64,000 bases of DNA from Streptomyces asoensis (GTDB taxonomy: Bacteria; Actinomycetota; Actinomycetes; Streptomycetales; Streptomycetaceae), in NCBI RefSeq assembly GCF_013085465.1, contig NZ_CP049838.1, positions 9,610,001 to 9,674,000 of the forward strand, given 5' to 3'. Under the pieces are notes generated by a model, which saw only the letters and a program-made list of their open reading frames with translations, was not told the origin of the DNA and did no database searches. The translations under genes and the position numbers were made by a program. Positions 8,094 to 16,716 of the stretch are shown in pieces. How positions within the stretch are numbered: position 1 is the stretch's first letter; every line of letters begins with the position of its first letter.

Positions 8094-9674
8094 ATGACCG
8101 CGCCCGCCCCTTCCGGCGACCGATCCACCATCCGTTCGCTGCTTCCCCTACCCCTGCTGACCGCTGCCCTGTCCGCCCTTGCCGTCCTATGGGCCGTCAC
8201 ATCCGTACCCGAGTCGGCGCAGACGGTCGTGGGCGGCGGTGGCGCCACCGCCGCGGTCCTGCTGTGTGTGTCCGTCACCGTCGCCGTGCACGCCCGGCGC
8301 GCCGGGCGCTCCGTACGTGCCGCGCTGCGGACGGCGACCGCCGAGGCCGAGCGGGCCGCCCAGGAGCGCGACCTCCAGGCGGAGCGATGGCGCCGCGAAC
8401 ACCAACGGCACACCGACGCCACCGCACACGAACGAGCCCGGCTCGCCGAGGAGTTCACCAGGGAACGCGCTGTGCGTGCCCAGGAGACCGAGGCCGAACG
8501 GGCCCGGCTCGCGGCCGAGGTGCGCAGGCTCTCCGAGCAGCTCGACCGCGCCCTCGGCGACCGCGACACCGCGATCGCCGCGACCGCCAACGCCGCGGCC
8601 AGGATGCAGGCACTGGCCACCGGCACCCTGGCCGACCTGCGCGCCATGGAGGAACGGCACAGCGACGAGGACGTCCTCGCCGACCTGCTGCACCTGGACC
8701 ACCGCACGGCCCAGGCCGGCCGTCTCGCCGACTCCGTCGCCGTCCTCACCGGCGCGCGTTCGGGACGCCGTTGGGCGCGCCCCATCGCCATGGAGTCCGT
8801 TCTGCGCGGCGCCATGGGCCGGATCAGCGGTTACCAGCGCATCCGCCTGCACTCCGTCAGTGACACCGCGGTGGCAGGACACGCGGCCGAGGGCGTGATG
8901 CACGCGCTCGCCGAAGTGCTGGACAACGCCGCCAACTTCTCGCCTCCCAATGCCGAGGTGCACGTCTACGTCGAGGAAGTGCCGGCGGGCGCCATCGTCT
9001 CGGTGGAGGACAGCGGGCTCGTCATGAGCGACGTCCAGCTGCGCCGAGCGGAAAAGGCCGTCTCCGGCGACGCGGGCGGACTCGGCGGACTCACCGGCAC
9101 CCGGCTCGGCCTCGCCGTGGTGGGGCGCCTCTCGCGCAAGCACGGCATGAAGGTGTCCTTCCGGCCCTCCGCGCGGGGCGGCACCGGTGTGCTCATGCTC
9201 ATCCCCCAGGACATCCTCACCCCGGCGCCGTCCCCTGCGCGACGCCCGGCGGACTCGCCCGCGCGCAGCGCCCCGACGCGCGCCCCGCAGCCGGACCCCG
9301 GTGCGCCCGCTCCCGCCGAGATCGCCGCGCCCTCGGAGCAGGTCAGGCCCCAGGAGACCGGCGTCGACGCCCCGCCGACAGGCGACGGGCTGCCCAAGCG
9401 CCGGCGCGGTCGCACCCTGGCCGCCGCCGAGAGCGCACGCGCCGCCGCCCAGAGCGCCGAGCGCCGCACGGATCCGCCCGAGGACATCCGCACCCGCGCC
9501 AACCGCTTCGGCGCCTTCCGCCAGGCGGTACGCGCCGCCGGCCCGGCGCAGCGCACGGGCGGGCACCCGCTGCCGGCCGTCCCCGACGACTCGCACGCCA
9601 CGCCGTCCCCGCAGACCGAGACGGCTCCCGGCAGTCCCACCCCCTCGCACCCGGAAGGCGACACCACCTCATGA
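8094..9674 (+). CDS. cvnA: Conservon sensor kinase-like protein CvnA
   Basis: A 526-residue membrane protein of the Streptomyces conservon type. Two N-terminal membrane segments (about residues 14-38 and 45-63) are followed by a long alpha-helical coiled coil rich in Ala/Glu/Arg, then a histidine-kinase-type ATPase domain with the N-box EVLDNAANFSPPN, a DSGL G1-like turn and a GTRLGLAVVGRL G2-like loop, and a proline-rich disordered tail of about 150 residues. A classical phosphorylated H-box is not evident. CvnA proteins are thought to form a membrane complex with CvnB-D that resembles a G-protein-coupled sensor. The ATG overlaps nothing upstream; its stop overlaps cvnB (ATGA). Confidence 0.92.
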   Translation: MTAPAPSGDRSTIRSLLPLPLLTAALSALAVLWAVTSVPESAQTVVGGGGATAAVLLCVSVTVAVHARRAGRSVRAALRTATAEAERAAQERDLQAERWRREHQRHTDATAHERARLAEEFTRERAVRAQETEAERARLAAEVRRLSEQLDRALGDRDTAIAATANAAARMQALATGTLADLRAMEERHSDEDVLADLLHLDHRTAQAGRLADSVAVLTGARSGRRWARPIAMESVLRGAMGRISGYQRIRLHSVSDTAVAGHAAEGVMHALAEVLDNAANFSPPNAEVHVYVEEVPAGAIVSVEDSGLVMSDVQLRRAEKAVSGDAGGLGGLTGTRLGLAVVGRLSRKHGMKVSFRPSARGGTGVLMLIPQDILTPAPSPARRPADSPARSAPTRAPQPDPGAPAPAEIAAPSEQVRPQETGVDAPPTGDGLPKRRRGRTLAAAESARAAAQSAERRTDPPEDIRTRANRFGAFRQAVRAAGPAQRTGGHPLPAVPDDSHATPSPQTETAPGSPTPSHPEGDTTS

Positions 9675-10078
9675 CCGGCACGACCACCGCCGACGAGAAG
9701 CTCACCTGGCTCATAGAAGGACTCCTTGAGCGCACCCCGGGCGCCCGGCACGCTCTCGTGCTCTCCCGCGACGGGCTGAAGCTGTGCCGTACCCCGGAAC
9801 TGACGGTCGACCAGGCCGACCAGCTCGCCGCCATCGCCGCCGGCATCCAGTCGCTGTCGCACGGCGCCTCGGTCGAGTTCGGCGACGGCAGCGGAGGCGT
9901 GCGTTCCTCGATGACCGAGTTCTACGGCGGCACGCTGTTCATCGTCGAGGCCGGTGAAGGCGCGCACCTGGCCGTGGTCACCACCGAGGAGGCCGAACCC
10001 GGACTCGTCGGGCACAACATGAGCGAGCTGGTGGAACAGCTCGGCGAGCACCTGACGGCCCCGCCCCGCACGGCGTGA
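9671..10078 (+). CDS. cvnB: Roadblock/LC7-domain protein CvnB
   Basis: A 135-residue cytoplasmic protein made of one roadblock/LC7 domain: LIEGLLERTPGARHALVLSRDGL, then LAAIAAGIQSLSHGASVEFG and GGTLFIVEAGEGAHLAVVTT. In MglB-like and conservon systems this domain binds the small GTPase partner, here CvnD, and modulates its nucleotide state. The ATG overlaps the cvnA stop and the stop overlaps the cvnC start, so coupling through the operon is likely. Confidence 0.93.
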   Translation: MTGTTTADEKLTWLIEGLLERTPGARHALVLSRDGLKLCRTPELTVDQADQLAAIAAGIQSLSHGASVEFGDGSGGVRSSMTEFYGGTLFIVEAGEGAHLAVVTTEEAEPGLVGHNMSELVEQLGEHLTAPPRTA

Positions 10079-10422
10079 AGCGCCCAGGCAGGGACGACGC
10101 CCCCGACCGGCTCTACACCCTCACCGGGGGACGCAGCCGCTCGGGGCCCGACTGTCCCTTCGACCTGGTGACGCTGGTGGTGGCCGAGAGCGACCCCACC
10201 GTCGGCATGCAGTCCGAGCACGCGGCGGTCCTCAGACTGACGCAGGCGCCCACCGCCGTGGTGGAGGTCGCCGCCGAACTGGGACTTCCCGTGAGCATCA
10301 CCAAGATCCTGCTGTCCGACCTGCTCGCCGCCGGCCGGGTCAGCGCCCGTCACCCCCGCAACTCCGCCCTTCCCGATCCCGACGTCTTGGAGCAGGTGCT
10401 CGTTGGACTCCGCAACCTCTGA
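10075..10422 (+). CDS. cvnC: DUF742 protein CvnC
   Basis: A 115-residue DUF742 protein with the family's typical N-terminal RLYTLTGGRS, a LVTLV strand and a winged-helix-like central part (VVEVAAELGLPVSITKILLSDLLAAGRV). DUF742 proteins are found almost only in conservons, between the roadblock protein and the GTPase. The fold looks like a winged helix, but DNA binding is not shown. It starts at GTG 10075 overlapping the cvnB stop and its last 20 bases overlap cvnD. Confidence 0.92.
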   Translation: MKRPGRDDAPDRLYTLTGGRSRSGPDCPFDLVTLVVAESDPTVGMQSEHAAVLRLTQAPTAVVEVAAELGLPVSITKILLSDLLAAGRVSARHPRNSALPDPDVLEQVLVGLRNL

Positions 10423-11029
10423 CGTGCGCACCCCCCTGGGTGCCACCGCCGACAACGGTCTGAAGATCGTGGTCGTGGGCGGCTTCGGCGTCGGAAAGAC
10501 GACCATGGTCCGTTCGGTCAGCGAGATCCGTCCCCTCAACACCGAGGAGACGATGACGAGGGCCGGCGAGACGGTCGACGACATCAGCGAGATCCGCGGG
10601 AAGACCGCGACCACCGTGGCCTTCGACTTCGGCCGGATCACCCTCGACGAGCGCAACGTGCTGTACCTCTTCGGCGCGCCCGGCCAGGAACGCTTCTGGT
10701 TCCTGTGGGACCGGCTGTTCTCCGGCACCCTCGGCGCGGTCGTCCTGGTCGACACCCGGCGCATCGACGACTCCTGGTACGCCATCGACCGTCTGGAGCG
10801 CCACGGCACGCCGTTCATCGTGGCCTGCAACGACTTCGGCGGCGCCCGCCACGCGCACAGCGACGTCCGCGAGGCCCTCGACCTCGATCCGCGGGTGCCC
10901 CTGATCGACTGCGACGCCCGTACCCGGGAGTCCAGCAAGCAGGTCCTCATCACGCTCGTCCAGCACATCCAGAGCCGGTACGCCGGGCAGCGGGCCCACG
11001 CCGCCGCTTCACCACGGGAGTTCGTGTGA
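10403..11029 (+). CDS. cvnD: Conservon small GTP-binding protein CvnD
   Basis: A 208-residue P-loop GTPase. The G1 motif is GGFGVGKTT, the switch region contains a conserved threonine patch (KTATTVAFDFGRI), the G3 motif is LFGAPGQERFWFLWD, and the NKxD position is replaced by ACNDF, as commonly seen in conservon GTPases. It should act as the nucleotide-dependent switch controlled by CvnB and CvnA. The TTG at 10403 is chosen because the MDSATSD-type N-terminus is typical for CvnD; a GTG at 10424 is possible. The stop overlaps the following P450 start. Confidence 0.92.
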   Translation: MDSATSDVRTPLGATADNGLKIVVVGGFGVGKTTMVRSVSEIRPLNTEETMTRAGETVDDISEIRGKTATTVAFDFGRITLDERNVLYLFGAPGQERFWFLWDRLFSGTLGAVVLVDTRRIDDSWYAIDRLERHGTPFIVACNDFGGARHAHSDVREALDLDPRVPLIDCDARTRESSKQVLITLVQHIQSRYAGQRAHAAASPREFV

Positions 11030-12243
11030 GCACCGACGCCGTTCCGCTCAGCGGTCCGCGCTTCCAGACCGACCCCGCCCGGCTGTACCGGGAGATGCGC
11101 GCGCAGCACGGCGCCGTCACCCCCGTCCTGCTGGACGGCGGCGTCCCGGCCTGGCTCGTCCTCGGTTACCGCGAACTGCACCAGGTCACGGGCGACCCCG
11201 TCCTGTTCAGCCGCGACTCGGAGTTGTGGAACCAGTGGGACACGATCCCCGGCGACTGGCCCCTGCTGCCGATGATCGGCCGCAAGCAGCCGTCGATCCT
11301 CTACACGGTCGGTGAGCGGCACCGCGAGCGGGCCGCCATGATCAGCAACGCGCTGGAGGCGAGCGACCCGACCCGGCTGCGCCGCCACGCCGAGCGGTTC
11401 GCCGACGAGCTGATCGACGCCCTGTGCGCCGAGGGAACGGCCGATCTCGTCGGCCAGTACGCCATGCTGCTGCCCGTACGCGTCCTGGCGCAGCTGTACG
11501 GCTTCTCCGACGAGGACGGCCCGGGCCTGGTCACCGCGCTCAACGACATGATCGACGGCCGGGAGCGCGCCCTCGCCGGACAGAGCCATCTGGCCTCCTC
11601 CATGGGCGAGTTGCTCGCCACCCGACGGGCCGCGCCCGCCGACGACGTGGTCTCCCGCATGCTGGCCGACCCCGGTGGTTTCACCGACGAGGAGATCGCC
11701 CAGGACCTCATGGTGATGATGGCGGCCGGGCACCAGCCCACCGCCGACTGGATCGGCAACTCGCTGCGGCTGATGCTCACCGACGGTCGGTTCGCCGCCT
11801 CGCTCTTCGGCGGCCGCAACAGCGTCGCGGAGGCGATGAACGAGGTGCTCTGGGAGGACACGCCCACCCAGAACGTCGCCGGCCGCTGGGCATCGCGGGA
11901 CACCCACCTGGGCGGGCAGCACATCCGGGCCGGAGACCTGCTCCTCCTCGGCCTCCAGGCAGCCAACTCCGACCCCCAGGTGCGTCCCGTCGGAGACGAA
12001 CTCACCGGCGGCAACAACGCCCACTTCTCCTTCGGCCACGGTGAGCACCGCTGCCCGTTCCCGGCCCAGGAGGTCGCCGAGGTGATCGCCCGGACGGGGA
12101 TCGAGGTCGTCCTGGACCGGCTGCCCGACATCGATCTCGACGTCCCGGCCGAATTTCTGACCCGCCGACCCTCGCCCTGGCTGCGCGGGCTGACGGAACT
12201 GCCCGTGCGGTTCACACCCACCCCTGCCCTGGGAGGCAACTGA
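11026..12243 (+). CDS. Cytochrome P450, CYP157-like, conservon-associated, lacking ExxR
   Basis: A 405-residue P450. The heme-binding loop is FGHGEHRCPFPA, with the cysteine ligand intact. The I-helix reads MAAGHQPTAD instead of the usual AGxxTT with an acidic residue. The K-helix position reads EVLWEDTPTQ, so the near-universal ExxR pair is missing its arginine. The CYP157 family of Streptomyces conservons is known for exactly this loss, and this protein fits it. The GTG overlaps the cvnD stop. It is followed 2 bases later by a canonical P450, matching the recurrent CYP157-CYP154 pairing. Redox partner and substrate are unknown. Confidence 0.88.
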   Translation: MSTDAVPLSGPRFQTDPARLYREMRAQHGAVTPVLLDGGVPAWLVLGYRELHQVTGDPVLFSRDSELWNQWDTIPGDWPLLPMIGRKQPSILYTVGERHRERAAMISNALEASDPTRLRRHAERFADELIDALCAEGTADLVGQYAMLLPVRVLAQLYGFSDEDGPGLVTALNDMIDGRERALAGQSHLASSMGELLATRRAAPADDVVSRMLADPGGFTDEEIAQDLMVMMAAGHQPTADWIGNSLRLMLTDGRFAASLFGGRNSVAEAMNEVLWEDTPTQNVAGRWASRDTHLGGQHIRAGDLLLLGLQAANSDPQVRPVGDELTGGNNAHFSFGHGEHRCPFPAQEVAEVIARTGIEVVLDRLPDIDLDVPAEFLTRRPSPWLRGLTELPVRFTPTPALGGN

Positions 12244-12245
12244 TC

Positions 12246-13481
12246 ATGACGTCCGGAACCGAAGAGCTGCGGATTCCCCTGGATCCGTTCGTCACCGACC
12301 TGGACGGGGAGAGCGCCAAGCTGCGGGCGGCGGGACCGCTGGCCGCGGTCGAACTGCCTGGCGGCGTTCCGGTGTGGGCAGTCACCCGGCACGCCGAGGC
12401 CAGGGCCCTCCTGACCGACCCCAGGCTGGTCAAGGACATCAACGTGTGGGGCGCCTGGCAGCGCGGCGAGATCCCGCCCGACTGGCCTCTGATCGGCCTG
12501 GCCAACCCCGGCCGCTCCATGCTGACCGTGGACGGCGCCGACCACCGCAGGATGCGCGGCCTCGTCGCCCAGGCCCTCACCCCGCGCCGGGTGGAGGCGA
12601 TGCGGGAGCGGATCACCGAGCTCACCGGGCGACTGCTGGACCGGCTGCCCGCCGACGCCGACGTCGTCGACCTCAAGGCGGAGTTCGCCTACCCCCTGCC
12701 GATGTACGTCGTCGCCGACCTGATGGGCATCGAGGAGAGCCGGCTGCCGCGGCTGAAGGTGCTGTTCGAGAAGTTCTTCTCCACCCAGACCCCGCCCGAG
12801 GAGGTCGTCGCGACCCTCGTCGAGCTGGCGGGGATCATGGCCGAGACCGTCGCCGCCAAGCGTGCCGAGCCCGGTGACGACCTGACCAGCGCGCTCGTCC
12901 TTGCCTCGGAGGACGGCGACCGGCTCACCGACGAGGAGATCGTCTCCACCCTCCAGCTCATGGTCGCCGCCGGCCACGAGACCACCATCTCCCTGATCGT
13001 CAACGCCGTCGTCAACCTCTCCGCCCACCCCGACCAGCGGGCACTGGTCCTGTCGGGCGCGGCGGACTGGTCCGCGGTGATCGAGGAGACCCTGCGCTGG
13101 TCGACGCCGACGTCGCACGTGCTGATCCGGTTCGCGACCGAGGACGTGCCGGTCGGCGACCGGGTCATCCCGGCGGGCGACGCGCTCATCGTCTCCTACG
13201 GCGCGATAGGCCGCGACGAAGAGGCGCACGGCCCCTCGGCCGGCGACTTCGACATCACCCGTGAGACACGGACCCGCCACATATCCTTCGGCCACGGCCC
13301 GCACGTCTGCCCCGGCGCCGCCCTGTCCCGTCTGGAGGCGGGCGTGGCGCTGCCCGCGCTGTACGCCCGCTTCCCCGGACTGGACCTGGCGGTGGCGCCG
13401 TCGGCCCTGCGCAACAAGCCGGTGGTGACCCAGAACGACCTCTTCGAGCTCCCCGTACGACTCACCTCATCGACGGTCTGA
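12246..13481 (+). CDS. Cytochrome P450, CYP154-like
   Basis: A 411-residue canonical soluble P450. The I-helix has VAAGHETTISL, the K-helix has EETLRW with the intact ExxR pair, and the heme loop is FGHGPHVCPGAALSRLEAG. CYP154 enzymes hydroxylate diverse substrates such as macrolides, steroids and fatty acids, so the substrate is not predictable. The start ATG at 12246 lies 2 bases after the preceding P450, making it the last gene of the six-gene conservon operon; a strong terminator follows. Confidence 0.92.
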   Translation: MTSGTEELRIPLDPFVTDLDGESAKLRAAGPLAAVELPGGVPVWAVTRHAEARALLTDPRLVKDINVWGAWQRGEIPPDWPLIGLANPGRSMLTVDGADHRRMRGLVAQALTPRRVEAMRERITELTGRLLDRLPADADVVDLKAEFAYPLPMYVVADLMGIEESRLPRLKVLFEKFFSTQTPPEEVVATLVELAGIMAETVAAKRAEPGDDLTSALVLASEDGDRLTDEEIVSTLQLMVAAGHETTISLIVNAVVNLSAHPDQRALVLSGAADWSAVIEETLRWSTPTSHVLIRFATEDVPVGDRVIPAGDALIVSYGAIGRDEEAHGPSAGDFDITRETRTRHISFGHGPHVCPGAALSRLEAGVALPALYARFPGLDLAVAPSALRNKPVVTQNDLFELPVRLTSSTV

Positions 13482-13552
13482 ACCGCTCCCGAGGGCCACT
13501 TCCACACCCGTGCATCCGTACGGCCGTGATGCGAAGAAGAAACAGGTGACGA

Positions 13553-13588
13553 GCTCCCGTCCCGTGCCCCCCGAGCCGGGACGGGAGC
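13553..13588 (+). terminator. Rho-independent-type terminator after the conservon operon
   Basis: A perfect 12-bp GC-rich stem (GCTCCCGTCCCG at 13553 and CGGGACGGGAGC at 13577) with a 12-base loop is followed by a T-rich stretch (CGTTCTGATTT), about 70 bases after the last P450 gene. Confidence 0.8.
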
Positions 13589-14223
13589 CGTTCTGATTTG
13601 CCGGCGCCGTTCTCCCCGACCTCCACGCCCGCCTGCCCCATACAACCGGACTGACCACGACCGGGTTTCCCAACGACCATGGCGCGGAGAAGATACGGGC
13701 CCCCAGGGCGACGTCAACGGTTCGACGTCGGTGTGCCGACTGGCGTGTGGACGGGGAGCGCAGCGCCTTGGCCACCTTGCGGCCGGCACCGAGCATCCGC
13801 CGGATCGGCGCCGACTGGGAGTCGGCTGTACTGGTCGGCACCATGGGGATCCGCGTCGTGGAGTCGGCGCGGGCGCAGTTCAGCCGCCGAGCCGGCGCGT
13901 GGCTCCCTAGGTGAGAAGTGAGACCAGCCGGAAGGTGAGTTCTGACTCCGGTGGCAGGGTGGTGGTCGGAGTATCCGGGTGCTGGTCGGTCTGAAGGACG
14001 AAGAACAGGCGTGGCGGAAGACCGCGCCCGCGTTCACCATGCAGCCCACCAGGGCTTCGCCCTCTGCCATCTCGCCCTCAGCCGTCATGTCGATCACGCT
14101 ACCGTCAGGTCGATCACGCGTGGGACGGTCCCGGAGTGCGCTTCGAACTAGGTCGCTCACCTGGACATTTACCGGACGCCGGGACGGCCTTCGCCTGATC
14201 ATGTGCTCCGACCAAGGACACAC
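13589..14223. other. Gene-poor stretch before the decaying island
   Basis: About 635 bases hold no gene I can support. A plus-strand frame ending in a stop near 13913 encodes some protein-like sequence (IGADWESAVLVGTMGIRVVE) but has no start or domain. A 12-base direct repeat, GCCTGATCATGT, occurs here near 14190 and again inside the transposase remnant near 14260. Confidence 0.4.
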
Positions 14224-14388
14224 GTGACCACGACGAAGGCCGTGAAGGTGAGTTTGCTGCCTGATCATGTTCCGGGGGAAGCGTTCGCGAAAGCGTCATG
14301 CTTCCGGGAGGACCTGTTCGACTGCCTCACCGCGCGCGGGGACGAACTGTTCGACCTCGCCGACGCGTTGCTGGGCCCAACTGCTTCG
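14224..14388 (+). mobile_element. IS transposase N-terminal remnant (IS701-like)
   Basis: From GTG 14224 the frame encodes about 55 residues ending in SCFREDLFDCLTARGDELFDLADALL, which matches the conserved N-terminus of actinomycete IS701-type transposases. The catalytic DDE region is absent and the frame continues into unrelated sequence. No clear terminal inverted repeat was found on either side. It marks past insertion and decay in this region. Confidence 0.6.
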
Positions 14389-14491
14389 CCCAACTGCCCC
14401 CGGCCCCCGGCAGCAACCTGAAGGCGTACCTGGGCGAACGCGGCTCACCGACCGATGGTGCGATGCATTCTCGTCCCCATACCGTGGGCGA

Positions 14492-15136
14492 ATGTCTGAA
14501 CGAATTGATGAGGTCGAGCGGGTCGCCGCCGTGTGGCAGCAACTGACCGGCTGGCTGAAAGAGAACGCCCCCACCTCATACGCTTCCCTGCTACCGCCTG
14601 CTCCGGAAGAAGAAATCCACGCTGTCGAGGCCCACCTGATGCAGTACGTCGGGTACGGGTTACCAGCAGAACTGGTCGCTTTGTGGCGGCTGTGTGGCGG
14701 CGTGGAGCACCAGTACATCAAGGAGAACGAGGACGAGGGTGATGTCGGCTCCGGGGCGTTTCTGCCGGACGGGGTGCTGTTCGCCCCGGCCGAGGCGATA
14801 CGGCCGCGGCTTCCCAGGTACGGTGAGCGCGACTACTGGGGCGGGGCCCAGGTGGTTCCGTGGCTCACGCGGGACGAGGCCGGCCCCGAGTACGGCCAGT
14901 ACGTGTCAGCGGCCGGTGTTGGCCACTGGTCGACGATGGACGGGACAGTGGTGTCCGAGCCGCGCTACCCGTCGATGGCCGCCTATCTGGAGTCTGTCCA
15001 CCGCACCCTGACTGTGGGGCCGGCCGACTTGATGGGGTCCGAAGTTCCCGGCATCGTGTGGGGCTGCCTGGTGTGGGAGGACCTCGAGTGCCCGGTTCTG
15101 GACGACGCTCTGAAGCACTGGGCGCCCATCCACTGA
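14492..15136 (+). CDS. SMI1/KNR4 (SUKH) family protein
   Basis: A 214-residue protein with the SUKH-superfamily core: WLKENAPTSYASLLPPAP, AVEAHLMQYVGYGLPAELVALW and LCGGVEH, followed by acidic loops and a C-terminal alpha/beta part. SUKH proteins in bacteria often act as immunity proteins against contact-dependent or Rhs-type toxins, and an Rhs core fragment lies 1.2 kb downstream, so an immunity role is plausible but inferred. The leucine in GYGLPA is coded by a TTA codon (14660-14662), so translation may depend on the bldA tRNA. The ATG follows no strong ribosome binding site; a downstream start is possible. Confidence 0.78.
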   Translation: MSERIDEVERVAAVWQQLTGWLKENAPTSYASLLPPAPEEEIHAVEAHLMQYVGYGLPAELVALWRLCGGVEHQYIKENEDEGDVGSGAFLPDGVLFAPAEAIRPRLPRYGERDYWGGAQVVPWLTRDEAGPEYGQYVSAAGVGHWSTMDGTVVSEPRYPSMAAYLESVHRTLTVGPADLMGSEVPGIVWGCLVWEDLECPVLDDALKHWAPIH

Positions 15137-15614
15137 GCGAGCGGGCCCCGCACCTCGAAGGGTGGGGGCCCGAACAGCGAGTCTCAGTGCTGCTGCACAA
15201 GTACGCGGCACGATCCCCGAATACCTCATGCGCCGTACCGACGCCGTCGTCGGTCTGCTGGAACGCCTCATCGAGGACGGCTGCCAGGAGGCCGAGGCCG
15301 AGGCGGTCAGGGAGGTGTTCGAGGAGGTGGTGCGGAAGGTCGACGGGGGTGGGGATGGCGAGGCGGTTGTCCTTGCTCAGTCGGATGAGGGGGACGTGTC
15401 GCACCCCCGCCGGCGGCTCCCCCTGAAAACCGCGGTCTGCCGCCAGTATCGCGGGGCGAGCAAGCTGAATGTCGACGGCGGTGGCCAGACTGATCGGCCC
15501 CTCGCGACGGACCAGCGGTGGATTGCCGACGTCTCCGGCGTCTTCGCGCACCTGCGGGATCCGGCGCGTGGACGCCGGGACGCCGCGCACATTCAGTAAC
15601 GGACGGAGCAGCAC
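15137..15614. other. Unassigned stretch in the decaying island
   Basis: About 480 bases separate the SMI1/KNR4 gene and the aldo-keto reductase remnant. Both strands stay open: a plus-strand frame contains LLERLIEDGCQEAEAEAVREVFEEVVRKV and the minus strand contains a long frame over the same bases. I recognise neither. With damaged genes on both sides, decayed coding sequence is most likely. Confidence 0.35.
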
Positions 15615-16053
15615 CATGAGCACCTCAAGCTGGGCGGCCTCGAAGTCTCCGGTATCGGCCTGGGCGCGATGCCCATGAGCGACTCCCTGTACACCGGCGT
15701 GGGGAAGGACGAGGCCGAGTCGATCCACACCGCTCACCGCGCGCTCGACCTCGGCGTGAACTTCATCGACACTGCCGAGGTATACGGCCAGTACACCAAC
15801 GAGGAGATCGTCGGGCGGGCAGCAGCTGCGAGAGCATCCGGGTCGCGGTCGAGGGATCCCTCGAGCGGCCGGGCACGGACTACATCGATCTGTACTACCA
15901 GCACCGTCTCGACCAGGCCACGCCGATCGAGGAGACGGTGGGCGCACTGGTCGAGCTGATGGACGAGGGCAAGATCCGCGCATATGGCCTGTCGGAGGTG
16001 GGGGCCGACACGGTCCGCCGCGCGCACGCGGCGCACCCGGTGGCGCTACAGAC
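15615..16053 (+). pseudogene. Aldo/keto reductase, multiply broken
   Basis: One frame gives [20 protein letters not shown] through [26 protein letters not shown], the normal N-terminal third of an aldo/keto reductase with the catalytic aspartate and tyrosine. The ATG at 15616 is out of frame by one base with this sequence, as though one G were lost after the start codon. After IVGRA the match jumps to another frame and continues as [17 protein letters not shown] and [20 protein letters not shown], with some 30-40 expected residues missing. It ends at HPVALQT, so the last third is also lost. Confidence 0.8.
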
Positions 16054-16170
16054 CGGGTTGCACGCTTGGAGGTGCCGCAGGCTACTACGGAGCGGACATC
16101 CTCACCTACGGGTAAGGAATTCCATTCTCGGCCCAAAAGGCTCCCTACGAATGCGACGAAGGGTTCATCG

Positions 16171-16356
16171 ATGGATGACGCAATACGAGGAGTGCGAACC
16201 TTTTCTGCGGTTTTGATCGTAGGAGGGATATGTGCGTGCGTTGCAGGGACGGCTACTGGCGATGCTGTGCCGCTCACCCTCGGAGTGATCGCCGCAGTCA
16301 GTGGAGTGGTTCTGGCGGTGTTCGCCTTCCTGGCCCATCGGAAGAATCGCTCCTGA
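16171..16356 (+). CDS. Small two-helix membrane protein
   Basis: A 61-residue frame starts at ATG 16171, with a GAAGGG-like ribosome binding site 8 bases before it. It encodes two hydrophobic segments ([20 protein letters not shown] and [21 protein letters not shown]) and ends in the basic HRKNRS. GC content is lower than in the surroundings. It stands between an aldo-keto reductase remnant and an Rhs fragment, and could be an orphan immunity or anchor protein, but the family is unknown. Confidence 0.5.
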   Translation: MDDAIRGVRTFSAVLIVGGICACVAGTATGDAVPLTLGVIAAVSGVVLAVFAFLAHRKNRS

Positions 16357-16360
16357 CGCG

Positions 16361-16480
16361 ATGTTCGGCTTCGATTACCGCGACGCGAATCTCGGCCGCT
16401 TCACCCAGCCCGACCCTTCCGGTCAGCAACAGAATCCCTGCCTCTACGCCGAAGGCGTCCCCGTCAACCGCATCGACCCC
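16361..16480 (+). pseudogene. RHS repeat-associated core domain fragment
   Basis: Forty codons read FGFDYRDANLGRFTQPDPSG then QNPCLYAEGVPVNRIDP. This is the conserved core-domain signature found just before the variable toxin tip of Rhs/YD-repeat proteins (normally RYYDPxxGRFxxxDP...NPYxYAxxDPVNxIDP). Upstream YD repeats are absent and the downstream toxin region is cut off by another remnant. It is a relic of a polymorphic toxin gene. Confidence 0.75.
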
Positions 16481-16498
16481 ATGACTGCTCGGCTTCTC

Positions 16499-16716
16499 GG
16501 ATGTGCTGGACGTTGCCGCTGTACTGCCTTCCCTTCGTGCACTGGTGGGGCAGGACCGTCGGCAAGCGCCTCTTCGGGCTGCGGCCTTCTTGTCGATTCC
16601 GGTGCTGAACCTCTTGGCCGGTGCGATTCTGCTGATGCAGATGGCGAAAGACCGGGGGGACTTACCATCAGAGCAAGTACGACCGTGCGGCGCGCATCGT
16701 TGTAGTGCGGGACTGA
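16499..16716 (+). pseudogene. RDD-family membrane protein, frameshifted remnant
   Basis: Three frames in succession match the C-terminal half of an RDD-domain protein: CLPFVHWWGRTVGKRLFGLR, then FLSIPVLNLLAGAILLMQMA, then GTYHQSKYDRAARIVVVRD and a stop at 16714-16716. The first shift follows an apparent deletion after the FGLR motif; the second lies in a run of G at the AKDRGG position. The N-terminal membrane segments are missing. It directly follows the Rhs fragment. Confidence 0.7.

Noticed and set aside
11301..13304. A 667-codon minus-strand frame opposite the two P450 genes
   Set aside because: It is antisense to well supported P450 genes with clear heme motifs and has shadow-type composition.
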